A stretch of 64,000 nt of DNA from positions 1,364,001 to 1,428,000 of the forward strand of contig JAACMV010000007.1 of NCBI GenBank assembly GCA_010909725.1. Reading direction: 5' to 3'. This DNA is from Picochlorum sp. 'celeri'. Lineage: Eukaryota; Chlorophyta; Trebouxiophyceae. The position numbers and the translations under genes are program-made. Shown here in pieces: positions 30,091-41,400 of the stretch. Below the pieces are notes generated by a model. That model saw nothing but the letters and a program-made list of their open reading frames with translations. It made no database searches and was not told where the DNA came from. Every line of letters starts with the position of its first letter. Positions within the stretch are counted from its first letter, which is position 1.

Positions 30091-32046
30091 ATGATGACGA
30101 GTATTGGAAATGTTTCTAGAACACTGCATGCCCCAGGCATGCATAGTGGAGTGCAAAGAATGACGTATAATGGTACTCGTGTAAGAGTACCACCATCAAG
30201 GAATGGATGCAGCGTGGTTTGCACCGGGCAGAGAAGATGGGCATACAGGAACATGTCCTGTGGTGCTCAGCAGGTTGCTGGATTCGATGATGCGGGGATG
30301 CGTACTTGGGACGAGACCCCTGAAATTGTATCTGTTGATTTTTTGGTCTTGGGAAGTGGAATTGCCGGCCTCTCGTATGCCCTCAAGGTGGCAGAGTTTG
30401 GAACTGTGGCGATTGTGACAAAAGGAAAAGCCAAGGAAGGGTGTACGAGGTATGCTCAGGGTGGAATCAGCGCTGTGCTGGATGCAAATGATTGCGTGGA
30501 AAGTCATATTAAAGATACACTTATTGCTGGAGCGTATTTGAATGATTTGGAAGCAGTTCGTACTGTGTGTGGAGAAGGTCCTGCCAGGGTGCTGGAATTG
30601 GCTGAGCTGGGTGCCTCGTTTACCAAGGGAGAGACGGGGGCGTTGCACTTGACAAAAGAAGGTGGGCATTCAGCACGACGTGTGGTGCATGCTGCCGATG
30701 CGACTGGGGAAGAGATTGAAAGAGCATTGCTGTTTCAGGCTCGCAAACACCCTAATATTACCTTTTATGAGCATCAATTGGCTGTGGATCTGGTGACTGG
30801 AGAGGATGCGCAGGGACAGACGGTGGCCCTTGGAGCCGATGCATTGTGTTTACAGTCAGAAAAGTTGTCCAGATTCGTGGCTCCTACGACTCTGCTGGCG
30901 ACTGGTGGGGCAGGTCAGGTGTATCCTTTGACCACAAATCCATTGGTTTCTACTGGCGATGGCATTGCCATGGCTCATCGAGCAAAGGCTGCCGTGGCAA
31001 ATATGGAGTTTGTGCAGTTCCATCCAACAGCATTGCATGCGAGTTCCTGTCCATATCCAAGTGGATTGGAGCCTGGAAGGGCATTCCTCATCTCAGAGGC
31101 AGTTCGTGGTGAGGGGGGTATCCTCCTGTCTGCGGATGGGACAAGGCGATTTATGGACGGCCTGGATCCAAGGAAAGAACTAGCGCCACGAGATATTGTG
31201 GCAAGGGCGATACAGTCAGAGATGCAATGTTCTGGGTCGGATCATGTCTTGCTGGATGTGTCTCACCTGCCACGAGAGACAGTTTTGAGTCATTTCCCCA
31301 ATATTGCCAATCAATGCAAGAATATGGGAGTTGATATTACCACATCTCCTATTCCTGTGATTCCCGCACAGCATTATTTGTGTGGAGGGGTCAAGGCAGG
31401 ATTGAATGGAGAAACAACAATCCCAGGCCTCTTTGCATGCGGAGAGGTTGCATGTAGTGGGCTCCATGGGGCCAACAGGTTGGCCTCCAACTCGCTGTTG
31501 GAAGGATTGGTGTTTGGGACAAGGGCTGTACAATCTGCTGTTGATCACAAGGAGCACACGGAATTGACGATACGGGATGCGCTGCATCGCGTGAAGAATT
31601 CTGATGACATTGCAGCAAAGTGGAGACGACCTCCAAATGGCATGAGTTCTGCTGCTCATGCATGGGTTCAGGCAAAGCGCCAGAGGCTTCAATCCATCAT
31701 GTGGGAAGCGGCAGGTATTGTGAGAGACTACGAGAGGATGAGGAGAGCGTTGGGAGAAATTGGTGAGTTGTATATTGAGTCTCGAGCAATCTGTGAGAGT
31801 TATGGTATCAACAAAGAACTCGTCGAGCTGAGAAATCTGGTGACGGTGGGGGAGTTGATCCTTTCATCGGCACTGCAGAGAAAAGAGTCGCGAGGAGGTC
31901 ATTACCGAGTGGATTATCCCAAGTCTATTCCAAAGGAAGCACGTGCTACAATAATCAGCACCAGTGCAAAGACAAGATTAAGGCTCAAGCTGATTCCCTC
32001 ATCCGACGCAAGGCAATCAACAGTTGTGAATGTGTTTTCCAAGTAA
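30091..32046 (+). CDS. AO: L-aspartate oxidase, plastid-targeted
   Basis: Intronless 651-aa flavoprotein, the first step of plant-type de novo NAD synthesis (aspartate to iminoaspartate). Residues 1-75 are Arg/Ser/Gly-rich and fit a plastid transit peptide. The FAD-binding motif 'FLVLGSGIAGLSYALK' starts near residue 85, followed by 'CTRYAQGGISAVL', 'HSARRVVHAADATG', 'LLATGGAGQVYPLTTNP', 'VQFHPTALH', 'FLISEAVRGEGGIL', 'RDIVARAIQ', 'HYLCGGV' and 'GEVACSGLHGANRLASNSLLEGLVFG'. The succinate dehydrogenase-type flavoprotein C-terminal helical domain ('WEAAGIVRDYERM') is complete. Length fits the family plus transit peptide. Quinolinate synthase, the next enzyme, is not in the window; QPT is at 23756-24962. 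It converges on the GT61-like gene (50 bp). Confidence 0.95.
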   Translation: MMTSIGNVSRTLHAPGMHSGVQRMTYNGTRVRVPPSRNGCSVVCTGQRRWAYRNMSCGAQQVAGFDDAGMRTWDETPEIVSVDFLVLGSGIAGLSYALKVAEFGTVAIVTKGKAKEGCTRYAQGGISAVLDANDCVESHIKDTLIAGAYLNDLEAVRTVCGEGPARVLELAELGASFTKGETGALHLTKEGGHSARRVVHAADATGEEIERALLFQARKHPNITFYEHQLAVDLVTGEDAQGQTVALGADALCLQSEKLSRFVAPTTLLATGGAGQVYPLTTNPLVSTGDGIAMAHRAKAAVANMEFVQFHPTALHASSCPYPSGLEPGRAFLISEAVRGEGGILLSADGTRRFMDGLDPRKELAPRDIVARAIQSEMQCSGSDHVLLDVSHLPRETVLSHFPNIANQCKNMGVDITTSPIPVIPAQHYLCGGVKAGLNGETTIPGLFACGEVACSGLHGANRLASNSLLEGLVFGTRAVQSAVDHKEHTELTIRDALHRVKNSDDIAAKWRRPPNGMSSAAHAWVQAKRQRLQSIMWEAAGIVRDYERMRRALGEIGELYIESRAICESYGINKELVELRNLVTVGELILSSALQRKESRGGHYRVDYPKSIPKEARATIISTSAKTRLRLKLIPSSDARQSTVVNVFSK

Positions 32047-32096
32047 ATTTGTGTCTCATGCATCTTTAAAAAAGGTTACAAATCATTCCTAACGAT

Positions 32097-34736
32097 TTAA
32101 AAAGTATGTCTTTTCAATTGTTTCTTTTCCGAGTCATATTCTCCAATTTCATTGACATCTTCCTCTTCGTCTTCCTCCTCCTCCTCTTCTTCCTGTTTAT
32201 CCTGGGAATCTTCCGTCTCAACGCCATCATCTTCCTCATCCACTGTATCATCTTCTTCCCAGCCAGCTGCCGCAAGATTGCCTTCGAGCCAATCCTGCCT
32301 CATTCTTTCAGGCATCTGATCCCGAGTCTGTTGGCGAATGGCCTTGAGTTCATCTATCTTCCATCCTGGAAGCTTGGGTATGCCAGCAGCTTCCATGGCC
32401 ACGTCAATAAATGCTCCAAGATGATTCATATCGGCATATGTATTTGCATATAGCCACGCTGGGTGGATGTTCTCTGGATCTGGTCTAGACCATGCACTGC
32501 CCTCTTCAGAGGATGGATGCATGACAAATCCACCATCCTTGAAATCTTTTCTCCTAAAGAATGAGAATTCTGCATGTGGATTGACCCAGTCCAAGTGCGT
32601 TCCGCGGCGAAGATGTACAGTATTTTGTACGTCTCCTCCTCTAAAGAGACTGTCGTCCTCATTTCTCCATCCATAAGGGAGGAGTTGCAATGTGACAGCT
32701 CCAGGCTTGAGGAAAATCGAGTGCATCCATCCGGGTTCATGGCTGCCAATTAAGACATCAGTCTCTGAGAAAATACTAGCTACTGCATCCACGTGCTCTG
32801 ACAGGTCAGTCACACGAAGTCGAACCTCATAGTTCCAATAAATATAGCGTAATACATGCCTCTCATTGAGGATGGCTCGATTCAAATTCTTGACTCTCGT
32901 GATAAACGTGACGACTGGAAGCTCTTGTCTCCATCCATGATTTTCAAATGGAATTGGAGGTGGCGACAGATATTTTCTGGCCTCTTCTTTCACTTTGTCA
33001 TACTCGGACCTCAACGTCTTGTGCCGCTTCTCGTAGGCAAAGACCCAGGGATGATGAATCATGGCCATTTTATCATCCTGCATCGTTTTATCCAGTCCCC
33101 ACACATATGGAGAGTCCCAAACAGTCTTTGGAATAGATGGATAAACTCTATCAATCAAGCCACCCTGGCCCAGATGTATTCCTTTCCGAAGTTTCTCTGC
33201 ATTCAAATCTGGGTAGCCTAGAAACTCTATTGCATTGTTCATAACTAAACGCTGCTGTGCAGATCGTGTAAATTGGACAAAATCATCTAAATCACTTGAA
33301 AGGGAATCAAATGCTCCTAATTCCGAGTCATCCACTCCTTCTATTGCCTCCTCAAATGAGAATGATTTGGTGGACCCAACAATGAGATTTCTGAGGCAGG
33401 ATCCATCAATTGCATCGAGCGATCTGACCTTGCTCGACATGGCAGAATATAATGCAGACCACTCAGTAGAAACAACACTTTCGTCACTATAAATGATTGC
33501 TGGACCTTCCTTTTTAAACTTCAACTCTGGATTCCCTGGCCATACACCAGGCTGACACCATGTATCTTCAACATTACAGCGTTTGCGGAATGAAGATCCT
33601 TTCTTCCGATTTACACAATCTGACGCAGGTTTCACGGACCCAGTCAAAAGGTCCGCAACAATGGGACACTCGTCACCTGAGAGCCCAGTCCCAAGTTTTG
33701 TTGTGACTCCCTCCTGATCAATTTTGAACAGATCCAAATAGCCCAGCTCTCTCGCTGTCTGAAATGTTCCGAGCAGTCCATCTGTCCAAGCATGCCACAT
33801 ATTCTCAGGATACCTGGAATGAGTCAAAAAGGCTGGCTCCTCAATCCAAGACAAACATGCATTTGGTGGCCTTTGTTCGGCAACGTATTCGACATCTATG
33901 AACTGCCGAAACTCTTTTCTCTTTGTCCGAACTAGCAAAGTCGTCGGAGCCTTTGGAACAGTTGAATTTGCAGTCGTCACATCATACCACATACTCTTTG
34001 GTTGTTTCATCTCTGTGCCACCATAAAATACCACCCTTCCATGTTCTAATTTAACATTGGTAAACCTATAAAAATGGTTCGGCTTCGAATCTGTTCTCCC
34101 ACCAGTCGTAGGATGAGCATACAAACCCGACGTAAGAGAATCTTTGGGAAATAGAGTAATCTCTGCATCATCATTTTCTGCCAGCAAGGCATCAGCCAAA
34201 AGCTGCAACTTGCTCTTCTGGTCATCTGATATGCCTCCGTGGACCCTTTTCAAGTTTATTATATCTCTCACATTTATTTCCTCTTCATCTCCATCCTCAT
34301 AAACCTCTTCAGCCGTCGGGCTATGGATCACAGAATCCTCGCCACCAGGCACTGAGGGAGGCACCCATGAGTCATCAATCTGGGCGCTGTGCTTCATAAT
34401 CGTCGCCAACTGCTTCACTCCTAGAAACACAAAGCATATTGCTACGATTATTTGCATCGCAAACAACGCTTTCCTCCGCTTCACTCGATTCTGAGAATGC
34501 CTTGGTGTCCCCATCCTTGGCGTCCCCATCCGTGGTGTCCCCATCCTTGGCGTTCCGCTTCCACTTCCAGGAAGCGATGAAGACTGCCCCAGACGAGAAG
34601 GCACCCTAATAGGCACCGGAAGGGTAACACCTTCAACAGATCTATTCGTCTGAGCAGGTCTCCTCTGCATATGCCCCATGGACCCTTGGGCTGAGGATGC
34701 CCGGGGCGATCGCGAATCTCCATGCCCATGGTCCAT
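32097..34736 (-). CDS. GT61-type (DUF563) type II membrane glycosyltransferase
   Basis: Intronless 879-aa protein. A Pro/Arg/Ser-rich cytosolic tail with four GTPRM-type repeats is followed by one membrane anchor (LFAMQIIVAICFVFLGV, about residues 90-110), then a lumenal catalytic region. The C-terminal part has the DUF563 pattern: 'PVVTFITRVKNLNRAILNE', 'YEVRLRVTDLSEHVDAVASIFSETDVLIGSHEPGW' cut here for length, 'HSIFLKPGAVTLQLLPYGW', and a late 'HAEF' segment. This family includes plant xylosyl/arabinosyl transferases, EOGT and POMGNT2, acting in Golgi or ER. The last 60 residues are highly acidic (runs of Glu and Asp), which is unusual for a lumenal enzyme. Donor and acceptor cannot be read from sequence. 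Confidence 0.8.
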   Translation of the reverse strand: MDHGHGDSRSPRASSAQGSMGHMQRRPAQTNRSVEGVTLPVPIRVPSRLGQSSSLPGSGSGTPRMGTPRMGTPRMGTPRHSQNRVKRRKALFAMQIIVAICFVFLGVKQLATIMKHSAQIDDSWVPPSVPGGEDSVIHSPTAEEVYEDGDEEEINVRDIINLKRVHGGISDDQKSKLQLLADALLAENDDAEITLFPKDSLTSGLYAHPTTGGRTDSKPNHFYRFTNVKLEHGRVVFYGGTEMKQPKSMWYDVTTANSTVPKAPTTLLVRTKRKEFRQFIDVEYVAEQRPPNACLSWIEEPAFLTHSRYPENMWHAWTDGLLGTFQTARELGYLDLFKIDQEGVTTKLGTGLSGDECPIVADLLTGSVKPASDCVNRKKGSSFRKRCNVEDTWCQPGVWPGNPELKFKKEGPAIIYSDESVVSTEWSALYSAMSSKVRSLDAIDGSCLRNLIVGSTKSFSFEEAIEGVDDSELGAFDSLSSDLDDFVQFTRSAQQRLVMNNAIEFLGYPDLNAEKLRKGIHLGQGGLIDRVYPSIPKTVWDSPYVWGLDKTMQDDKMAMIHHPWVFAYEKRHKTLRSEYDKVKEEARKYLSPPPIPFENHGWRQELPVVTFITRVKNLNRAILNERHVLRYIYWNYEVRLRVTDLSEHVDAVASIFSETDVLIGSHEPGWMHSIFLKPGAVTLQLLPYGWRNEDDSLFRGGDVQNTVHLRRGTHLDWVNPHAEFSFFRRKDFKDGGFVMHPSSEEGSAWSRPDPENIHPAWLYANTYADMNHLGAFIDVAMEAAGIPKLPGWKIDELKAIRQQTRDQMPERMRQDWLEGNLAAAGWEEDDTVDEEDDGVETEDSQDKQEEEEEEEDEEEDVNEIGEYDSEKKQLKRHTF
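34500..34557. repeat. 15-bp tandem repeat, about four copies, inside the GT61-like gene
   Basis: Units of the form CCTTGGYGTCCCCAT repeat about 3.9 times with T/C and T/G changes. On the minus strand they encode GTPRM pentapeptides in the cytosolic tail. Being a multiple of three, the unit can expand without breaking the frame. Confidence 0.85.
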
Positions 34737-35489
34737 ATCTCAAATTATCCTTCAAATACTACGATTAGACTATCTACTGGACCCTGATATTGGCAAAATC
34801 TTGTCAGAACAGAATACGGTGTATTGGAATTCGGCCTGCAACGCACAACCCGAACAATCAGATGCAACACCCCCCAAAGAGACTAACTTTATGCATTATA
34901 GACAAATACAGAGGCATGTACCGCTTCTTGGAGCATCATTTGCTGACGCCAGCACATGACAAGGCAAACCACCTAACGACGTTGCCCACTCAAAGTCACT
35001 CCATACACGCGATATCGCACCAACATACCTCCCATATATTTCTTCATCATTAAATATGTATCATACACCATCCATATCGGTCTGTTAAGAAAACGAGAGT
35101 AGAAACACACACATGGAGCACACCCTGCCTTGCTGACACGACTGACTTGTGTGCTGTGCCCGTCTCCCTTCCTACTATGAACTATTAAATGATTTAATAA
35201 TGCAAAAGATGGATTCTTACTGCACTATTGACTCAGGATCGCCCTGCGATGCGAATCCTGCAGAACCTTCCAGCTGTGGTTGTTGCAGACATCCCATCCA
35301 TGACAAACATGCCCAGAATCCCGCGCATTTTGGGTCAACACGCATTCCACACCTTTGAAAGACTTCATGAATGCTATTTTGACCATACTGAGGATATAAT
35401 GCTCCAAAGAAGGCGGTCTAAAGACGTCTCACTTGTAAGATGGATACAAGGTCCCATCAAATGTCTTGTTCAATAGGACATGGTGTCTC
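34737..35489. promoter_or_regulatory. Divergent region between the GT61-like gene and HSP101
   Basis: The first 750 bp of the 930-bp gap show no recognisable gene. A 76-codon frame beginning ATG at 35249 and stopping at 35476 has no family I know and ends 13 bp before the heat-shock element, so I do not call it. The GT61-like promoter lies at the left end. Confidence 0.35.
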
Positions 35490-35512
35490 GAAGTTTCCAG
35501 AACTTTCGAGAA
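35490..35512. promoter_or_regulatory. Heat-shock element, five perfect alternating units
   Basis: GAA, TTC, GAA, TTC, GAA follow each other at exact 2-bp spacing with no mismatch (starts 35490, 35495, 35500, 35505, 35510). Three such units suffice for a heat-shock factor trimer. A further GAA-cg-TTC pair lies at 35552-35559. The site is about 23 bp upstream of a TATA box and 155 bp before the HSP101 ATG. Confidence 0.92.
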
Positions 35513-35534
35513 CCATCCGACACGTCAGCAATGA

Positions 35535-35540
35535 TATAAA
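35535..35540 (+). promoter_or_regulatory. TATA box of HSP101
   Basis: TATAAA within GATATAAAAG, directly downstream of the heat-shock element. Transcription would start near 35565-35570, leaving a 5' UTR of about 100 nt. Confidence 0.8.
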
Positions 35541-35666
35541 AGCAGGATGTCGAACGTTCTCGTATCAGATGCAAATATAATTACAACCTTATTTGTTGCT
35601 GTCGTAATTTTTATCCGAATACGATTATTTCATAGAGTATAGATATCTAGAAGAAGAAAGAGCAGT

Positions 35667-38357
35667 ATGGATCCAAACAAGTTGACCCAGAAGACTGCAG
35701 AAGTAGTGAATAATGCCAGGGATTTGGCGTTGGAAGAGCAGCACCAAGAGCTTCACCCTGTTCATGTGGCTATAGTGATGGTAGAAGATCCAGAAGGGAT
35801 TGCAAAGCATGCCATATTGAAGCAAGGGGGTGATGCTGCATACAAGAGCCTGATGCGACTGTTGAGGAAAAGGTTGGTGGTGTTGCCCAAAATGGAGCCT
35901 GCTCCTACGGACGTGTATCTTGGAAACGATTTGAAAAAGGTCTTTCAGGCTGCAAACAAGATGATGAAGAAAAAGGAGGATTCCTTCATGGGAGTGGATG
36001 TGTTGTTCCTTGCGCTGATGGAGGCGTCAAAGGATGTAGCCAAAGCCATGGAGGAGGCAGGTTTGGGGAGAGGGCAAGTGGCGTCGGCGATAGAGACGAC
36101 ACGGGGAGCGCATCGTGTGAACTCTGCGAGTGCGGATGATCAGTTTGATGCATTGACAAAGTATGGGACGGATTTGACTGCCAAGGCTGCAGAGTTGGAT
36201 CCTGTGATTGGTCGAGACGAGGAAATCCGCCGAGTTATTCGTGTCTTGTGTCGAAGGACGAAGAACAATCCTGTTTTGATTGGAGAGCCTGGAGTAGGAA
36301 AGACTGCCATTGTAGAAGGGTTGGCACAACGGATTGTCAAGAATGATGTCCCAAACACACTGCAGAATGTCAGGCTGATTGCACTAGATATTGGTGCACT
36401 GATTGCGGGTGCAAAATATCGCGGAGAATTTGAAGAGCGTTTGAAAGCTGTGATCAAGGAAGTGCAAGAGGCGCAAGGTGGAGTTATTATGTTTATTGAT
36501 GAGATGCACCTCATCTTGGGTGCTGGCAAGACTGATGGTGCCATGGACGCTGCCAATTTGCTTAAACCAATGCTTGCTCGAGGTGAGCTCCGCATGATTG
36601 GAGCAACAACGTTGGAGGAGTATAGAGAGCATGTAGAGAAGGACGCTGCATTTGAAAGGCGATTCCAGCAGGTGTTGGTCGGAGAGCCATCTGTTCAAGA
36701 TACTGTCCAGATCTTGCGTGGTTTGAAAGAGCGATATGCATCGCATCATGGAGTTCAAATCTCGGACAAGGCTCTGGTCGTTGCAGCCGAGTTATCCGAT
36801 AGATACATCACCAATAGATTTTTGCCAGACAAGGCCATTGATCTCGTAGATGAGGCCTGTAGTAATTTGCAAGTTCAGTTGGAGAGCAAGCCTGAACAGA
36901 TTGATGTGCTTGAGAGGCAGATGATTCGCCTTCAAGTCGAAGAGAAAGCGTTGGAAAAAGAAAAAGATAAGGTCTCTCAAGAACGGGTTGCAGAAGTCCG
37001 AAAAGAGATTGGTGAGATACAGGATGCTCTGAAGCCGTTGCAGATGCGATACGAGTCGGAGAAGGGTAGACTTGATGAAATCAAGGCTTTGCAAAAGAAA
37101 AAGGAGGTACTTCAAATTCGACTGGAGCAGGCTGAAAATAGAATGGACTTGGCAATGGTTGCTGATATTCGCTATGGTGCTTTGGCAGAAGTATCAGAGG
37201 CTCTTGCAAAGCGACAGGCAGAGGCACAGGAGGCTGATCACATGCTCAGCGAGATGGTCGGTCCAGAGGACGTTGCCACCGTAGTGGCAAAATGGACTGG
37301 TATTCCTGTGAATAAGCTCCAAGAGACCGATAAAGAGCGGCTGATGCATTTGGAAGATTTCCTGCATCAGAGAGTGATAGGCCAAAATGATGCTGTGAGG
37401 GCTGTTTCAGATGCAGTCCTGCGCTCAAGAGCAGGATTGGGTTCCCGGGCAAGAGGGTCATCCTTCCTTTTCCTAGGACCAACTGGTGTTGGTAAGACAG
37501 AGTTGGCCAAGGCTTTGGCCGCAATGCTTTTTGATAGCGAGAAACAGTTGGTTAGAATTGATATGTCTGAGTATATGGAAAAACACAGTGTGTCAAGAAT
37601 GATTGGGGCACCACCAGGATATATTGGCCATGAGGAGGGAGGACAACTTACAGAAGCAGTTCGTCGTAGACCTTATAGTGTAGTTCTGTTTGATGAGGTG
37701 GAAAAAGCCCATCCTGATGTGATGAATTTGCTGCTCGGTGTGCTTGACGATGGAAGGTTGACAGATTCAAAAGGTAGAACAGTATCATTTGCCAACACAA
37801 TCATCATCATGACCTCAAACTTGGGATCCAAGATTTTGCTTGATGAAGGAAATAGTGCCTCAGCTAAAGAAGCTGTCCTTAGTGTGGTCCGCCAGAACTT
37901 TAGACCAGAGTTCTTGAATAGGCTGGATGAGATGGTGATTTTCGATCCTCTTGGACCAGAGCAGTTGAGAGAGGTTGCCCGACTGCAGACCATAGAGCTG
38001 AACCAACGGCTTGTAGAAAGATCAATCACTCTGTCTATGACAGATAAAGCTCTTGATTATGCTGCGAAAGAAAGTTACGATCATTTGTATGGAGCAAGAC
38101 CTCTGCGCAGATGGCTGGAGCATAATATCGTCACAGCGCTGTCCAGAATGATTATTAGCGGCGAGCTCCCTGATGACTCGAAAGTTACTGTTGATAAGAA
38201 TGAGAGCGGGTTGACTTTTTCGGTCAGGCCGGATGAGGAAGCAGCAGCAGCCAGAGCAGCCCTTGCAGGAGCTAGTGTAAAAAGGGCAAGGCTGGATAAC
38301 ATGATCAATAACACTGAATGGGATCAAGATGAAGATGACATGATGGACGATGAATAA
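35667..38357 (+). CDS. HSP101: HSP101/ClpB disaggregase, cytosolic type
   Basis: Intronless 896-aa AAA+ chaperone that extracts proteins from aggregates with HSP70. The N domain begins directly at '[20 protein letters not shown]' without a targeting peptide, as in cytosolic plant HSP101. NBD1 has Walker A 'GEPGVGKT' (about residue 207) and 'MFIDEMHL'; the usual 'DEIH' is 'DEMH'. A coiled-coil M domain spans about 400-525. NBD2 has 'GPTGVGKT' (about 605), 'LFDEVEKAH', and the pore-loop tyrosine motif '[13 protein letters not shown]'. The C-terminus is acidic (DEDDMMDDE), a TPR-cochaperone-type tail. Heat control is shown by the perfect heat-shock element. It converges on the SHPRH-like gene with 45 bp between stops; TGTAA lies at 38372-38376. 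Confidence 0.95.
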   Translation: MDPNKLTQKTAEVVNNARDLALEEQHQELHPVHVAIVMVEDPEGIAKHAILKQGGDAAYKSLMRLLRKRLVVLPKMEPAPTDVYLGNDLKKVFQAANKMMKKKEDSFMGVDVLFLALMEASKDVAKAMEEAGLGRGQVASAIETTRGAHRVNSASADDQFDALTKYGTDLTAKAAELDPVIGRDEEIRRVIRVLCRRTKNNPVLIGEPGVGKTAIVEGLAQRIVKNDVPNTLQNVRLIALDIGALIAGAKYRGEFEERLKAVIKEVQEAQGGVIMFIDEMHLILGAGKTDGAMDAANLLKPMLARGELRMIGATTLEEYREHVEKDAAFERRFQQVLVGEPSVQDTVQILRGLKERYASHHGVQISDKALVVAAELSDRYITNRFLPDKAIDLVDEACSNLQVQLESKPEQIDVLERQMIRLQVEEKALEKEKDKVSQERVAEVRKEIGEIQDALKPLQMRYESEKGRLDEIKALQKKKEVLQIRLEQAENRMDLAMVADIRYGALAEVSEALAKRQAEAQEADHMLSEMVGPEDVATVVAKWTGIPVNKLQETDKERLMHLEDFLHQRVIGQNDAVRAVSDAVLRSRAGLGSRARGSSFLFLGPTGVGKTELAKALAAMLFDSEKQLVRIDMSEYMEKHSVSRMIGAPPGYIGHEEGGQLTEAVRRRPYSVVLFDEVEKAHPDVMNLLLGVLDDGRLTDSKGRTVSFANTIIIMTSNLGSKILLDEGNSASAKEAVLSVVRQNFRPEFLNRLDEMVIFDPLGPEQLREVARLQTIELNQRLVERSITLSMTDKALDYAAKESYDHLYGARPLRRWLEHNIVTALSRMIISGELPDDSKVTVDKNESGLTFSVRPDEEAAAARAALAGASVKRARLDNMINNTEWDQDEDDMMDDE

Positions 38358-38402
38358 ATTAATTAAAATAATGTAATTCAACATATTGATTATTTATTTT
38401 CT

Positions 38403-41400
38403 TCAATTCAGGAGTGCTGTCACTTCCCCCAAACTCAAATGATGTTTGCTTTGACTGTTGTATTTGCTTTTCATTCCGTCACTCAATTTCTTCTGCTCGC
38501 TGATGCGTGCTACATTCTCTTCTATACTTTCGCGTACTATAAACTTGTGGACAAATGTTTGCTTTTTCTGGCCCATGCGGTCTACTCTCCCAATGGCTTG
38601 TGCTTCCTCCCCGGGATCCAGCACAGGTTCTACGAATACCACATGCTGAGCTTGTTGCAAATTCAATCCATTCCCCCCTTGCTTGAGAAGCAACAGCAAA
38701 ACCCGAGGACTGTCATGAACGCTTGAATTTCGGAACACTGATACTGCCTGATCAAACTTTTTACCCGTCTTAGGGTACAAGTGATGGACTCCATTCTGCT
38801 CCAATGCAAATGCAACAATATCCAAAGCATCTTTCCAACTCGAGAAGATGATCATTTTATCCTCAGGCAATGATTCCGAGATAATTTTCACACGGCGTAC
38901 GATAGATTCAATTTTAGAACCAAACGATCCATTGACTTGTATCTTTTCTTCCCCTTCCCATGCGCCATCCACCATTGTTCTGCCTTCTGGCACAGTACTA
39001 GTGACAACAGCTGTTTCTGAGGCTGGTGACACAGCTCGACATGTTGGACACTTCATTGTTCTCTCATTTCTGCTTTTACTCTCCTTCTCAACAATGATAT
39101 CATTGCATGGAATACACAGAACATGGCCACAAGGAGGCATAGCCAGGTCATGACCGACCATATCGTGACATACTGGACATATTTGCTCTTTCACAGGAGC
39201 ATCCCCATTTGATGTCCCATGCGTTGAATTCAACTTTTCCAAACTTTTGAGATATTTCCATGTTCCAAGAGCATTCTGTAAGTCATTTTGTGCGATCGCA
39301 TGCTCCGTTTGAAATTCAACAAGTCTCTCTGGGATCTCAAATGGATATACTGTATATCTCTCTTCTTCTGCTGAAAGTGCATGTTCAGTTGATAGACGCA
39401 GCCTCATTCGCATTCTGCACATATTCAGCTCGTCTAAAGAGTATAGTACTTGTCTCTGAGCAACAGCTAAAGCCCTGACTTTGATAAATTCCCTGCGCCT
39501 AAGTTCCATTAAATCTAAATGATACTTTGCTGCCTTAAGCAGAAATTGACGCTTCTCATCCGAGTCTTCCTTACGGAGCGAAACACTTCTGATGAAATTC
39601 GCAAGATATTTGAGGACTTTTTCGGTCTGGCTAGGTCCCCTGATGACTTTAGAATCTGCAACTTTGTTATCAGAACGCTTCCCTTGAACCCCGTCACCCT
39701 GCAAACTCGACTTTTCGCCCACACCACCGATACCAACCCTATATAATGATTGTTTATGTGCTGCCTCTGCGATATTCTCTGCTGAAAGGGTTCCTTTACC
39801 TCTTGCTGAAGCGACAAGAGTGAATAATCTCACTTCCCATCCAATCATCTTCCTGTCAAAGTGGCAATGTTCGCACACTATTCCACCTGTTGCATTGAAT
39901 GATCGACATGTTCCACAATGAGCTGCTGCATCGATCAACCCAGGATCTTCCTCTGAAACACGCTTTCCTAAATACTCTAAGAGTGCAACTACTTCAGACC
40001 TCATTTCATCCTGGGCCCCTAACTCTTGTCCAAGCAAAACTTGAAGCCCGAATATATCACTGAATCTTGAGGCAATATTGCTTGCATTTTTAGAAGCGGC
40101 ATGCCTATATACTTCATCTTGCGTCAGATATTCTTTTAGATCCTGGACAAACTCCTCGTGTTTGTCTGCCTCTTTGAGCAGCAACAAGGCCTCAGCCCAC
40201 CAATAACTCATTACATCCTTGGCAGCTGAGCACTCCTGACTGAACTTTTTGTGAATTGCTTTGGAATCTCTGGAGAGATCTTTCAACTCATTCTCTGCTA
40301 GAGCTAATCTAGTTTTTGGCTCTGCCATGTATCCTTTTTGTAATGATGCGATGGAGCTTTTCAAATTGTCATCTTGCAATGATCGTCCTACACCTGGCTT
40401 GTCCAAAATTTGCACTAGGTTGTATACTGTATGCAGTATCTGTAGTTTATCAGCCTTGATGAACTGCTCATTTTCCTGAGACACTTTAAGGACTTCTCTA
40501 TAATGTGTTGCTGCATCAGCAAAGTTTTCCTGCAAGATTTTCAAACCTGCTAGGCCATTGTGAGTTGACAGAAAGAGCCTCTGCGCATCCTCTGCTTCTA
40601 TCTTTGCTTTATTGATCATGGTCTCAAGTACTTGGATCATAGACATTGGTGTTTTTATGTGTGCCAGAGACTTCAATCCCCCAGCACCTACCTGAGGATG
40701 AACACATGCCTGACGAAGCCTCAAGAGTGGAAGAAGAAGCTTTCTCTCTTCCTTCTTTGTCAGAAACCTGTCCTTTATGCCAGCATTCGCCGGAGCGTTT
40801 GTGTCCCCCAATGCATGTGCCTTTTTAGGACCACCTACTGATTTGGGTAGGGTTTTTTGAGCAGCACCACAGCAGGCTTGGTGCTGCCGTTGATAGAAAT
40901 GACGCTCAATGCGTGACAAATCTAGGCGGTGAAGGCATTCTCTCTGAGGGGGGATTTGCAGCTCTGTCGAGACATCTTTCTTGGATGACCTCCACATGAG
41001 ACCTCCTAATGACGGTTTCAAAAGTTTGACGAGCCTTGTGAGCGCCTCCTGATATGACTGGCCATGCTCCACTGACTCCAAAGGAGATTGAATCAGCCTT
41101 GCCCACCACCCTTTCTGAGCATATGGATCTACTCGTAGAAAGGAAAACAGCCCATAAAGATCCTCTAATCCTCTAGATATCGGGGTTCCAGTGACACACC
41201 ACAAGTTGGTCGCTGCAATCTTCATCACCATCTCTGTGGCTTTTGCAGTACTACTCTCAACCATTTGAGCTTCATCTACCACCACTCTCCAAAACTTCAC
41301 ACGTGTCAAAGGGGTTGGCATGATATGGTACCTCTTCTCATACCTCAGCCTACGTCCTTCTGTCCTATCCGGATTTCTGTACAAATCCTGCCTGAGAACA

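Noticed and set aside
34500..34557. CRISPR-like direct repeats
   Set aside because: The units are contiguous 15-mers without spacers and encode a pentapeptide in frame.
35249..35476. 76-codon frame upstream of HSP101
   Set aside because: It has no recognisable family and ends beside the heat-shock element; open frames of this length are common by chance here.
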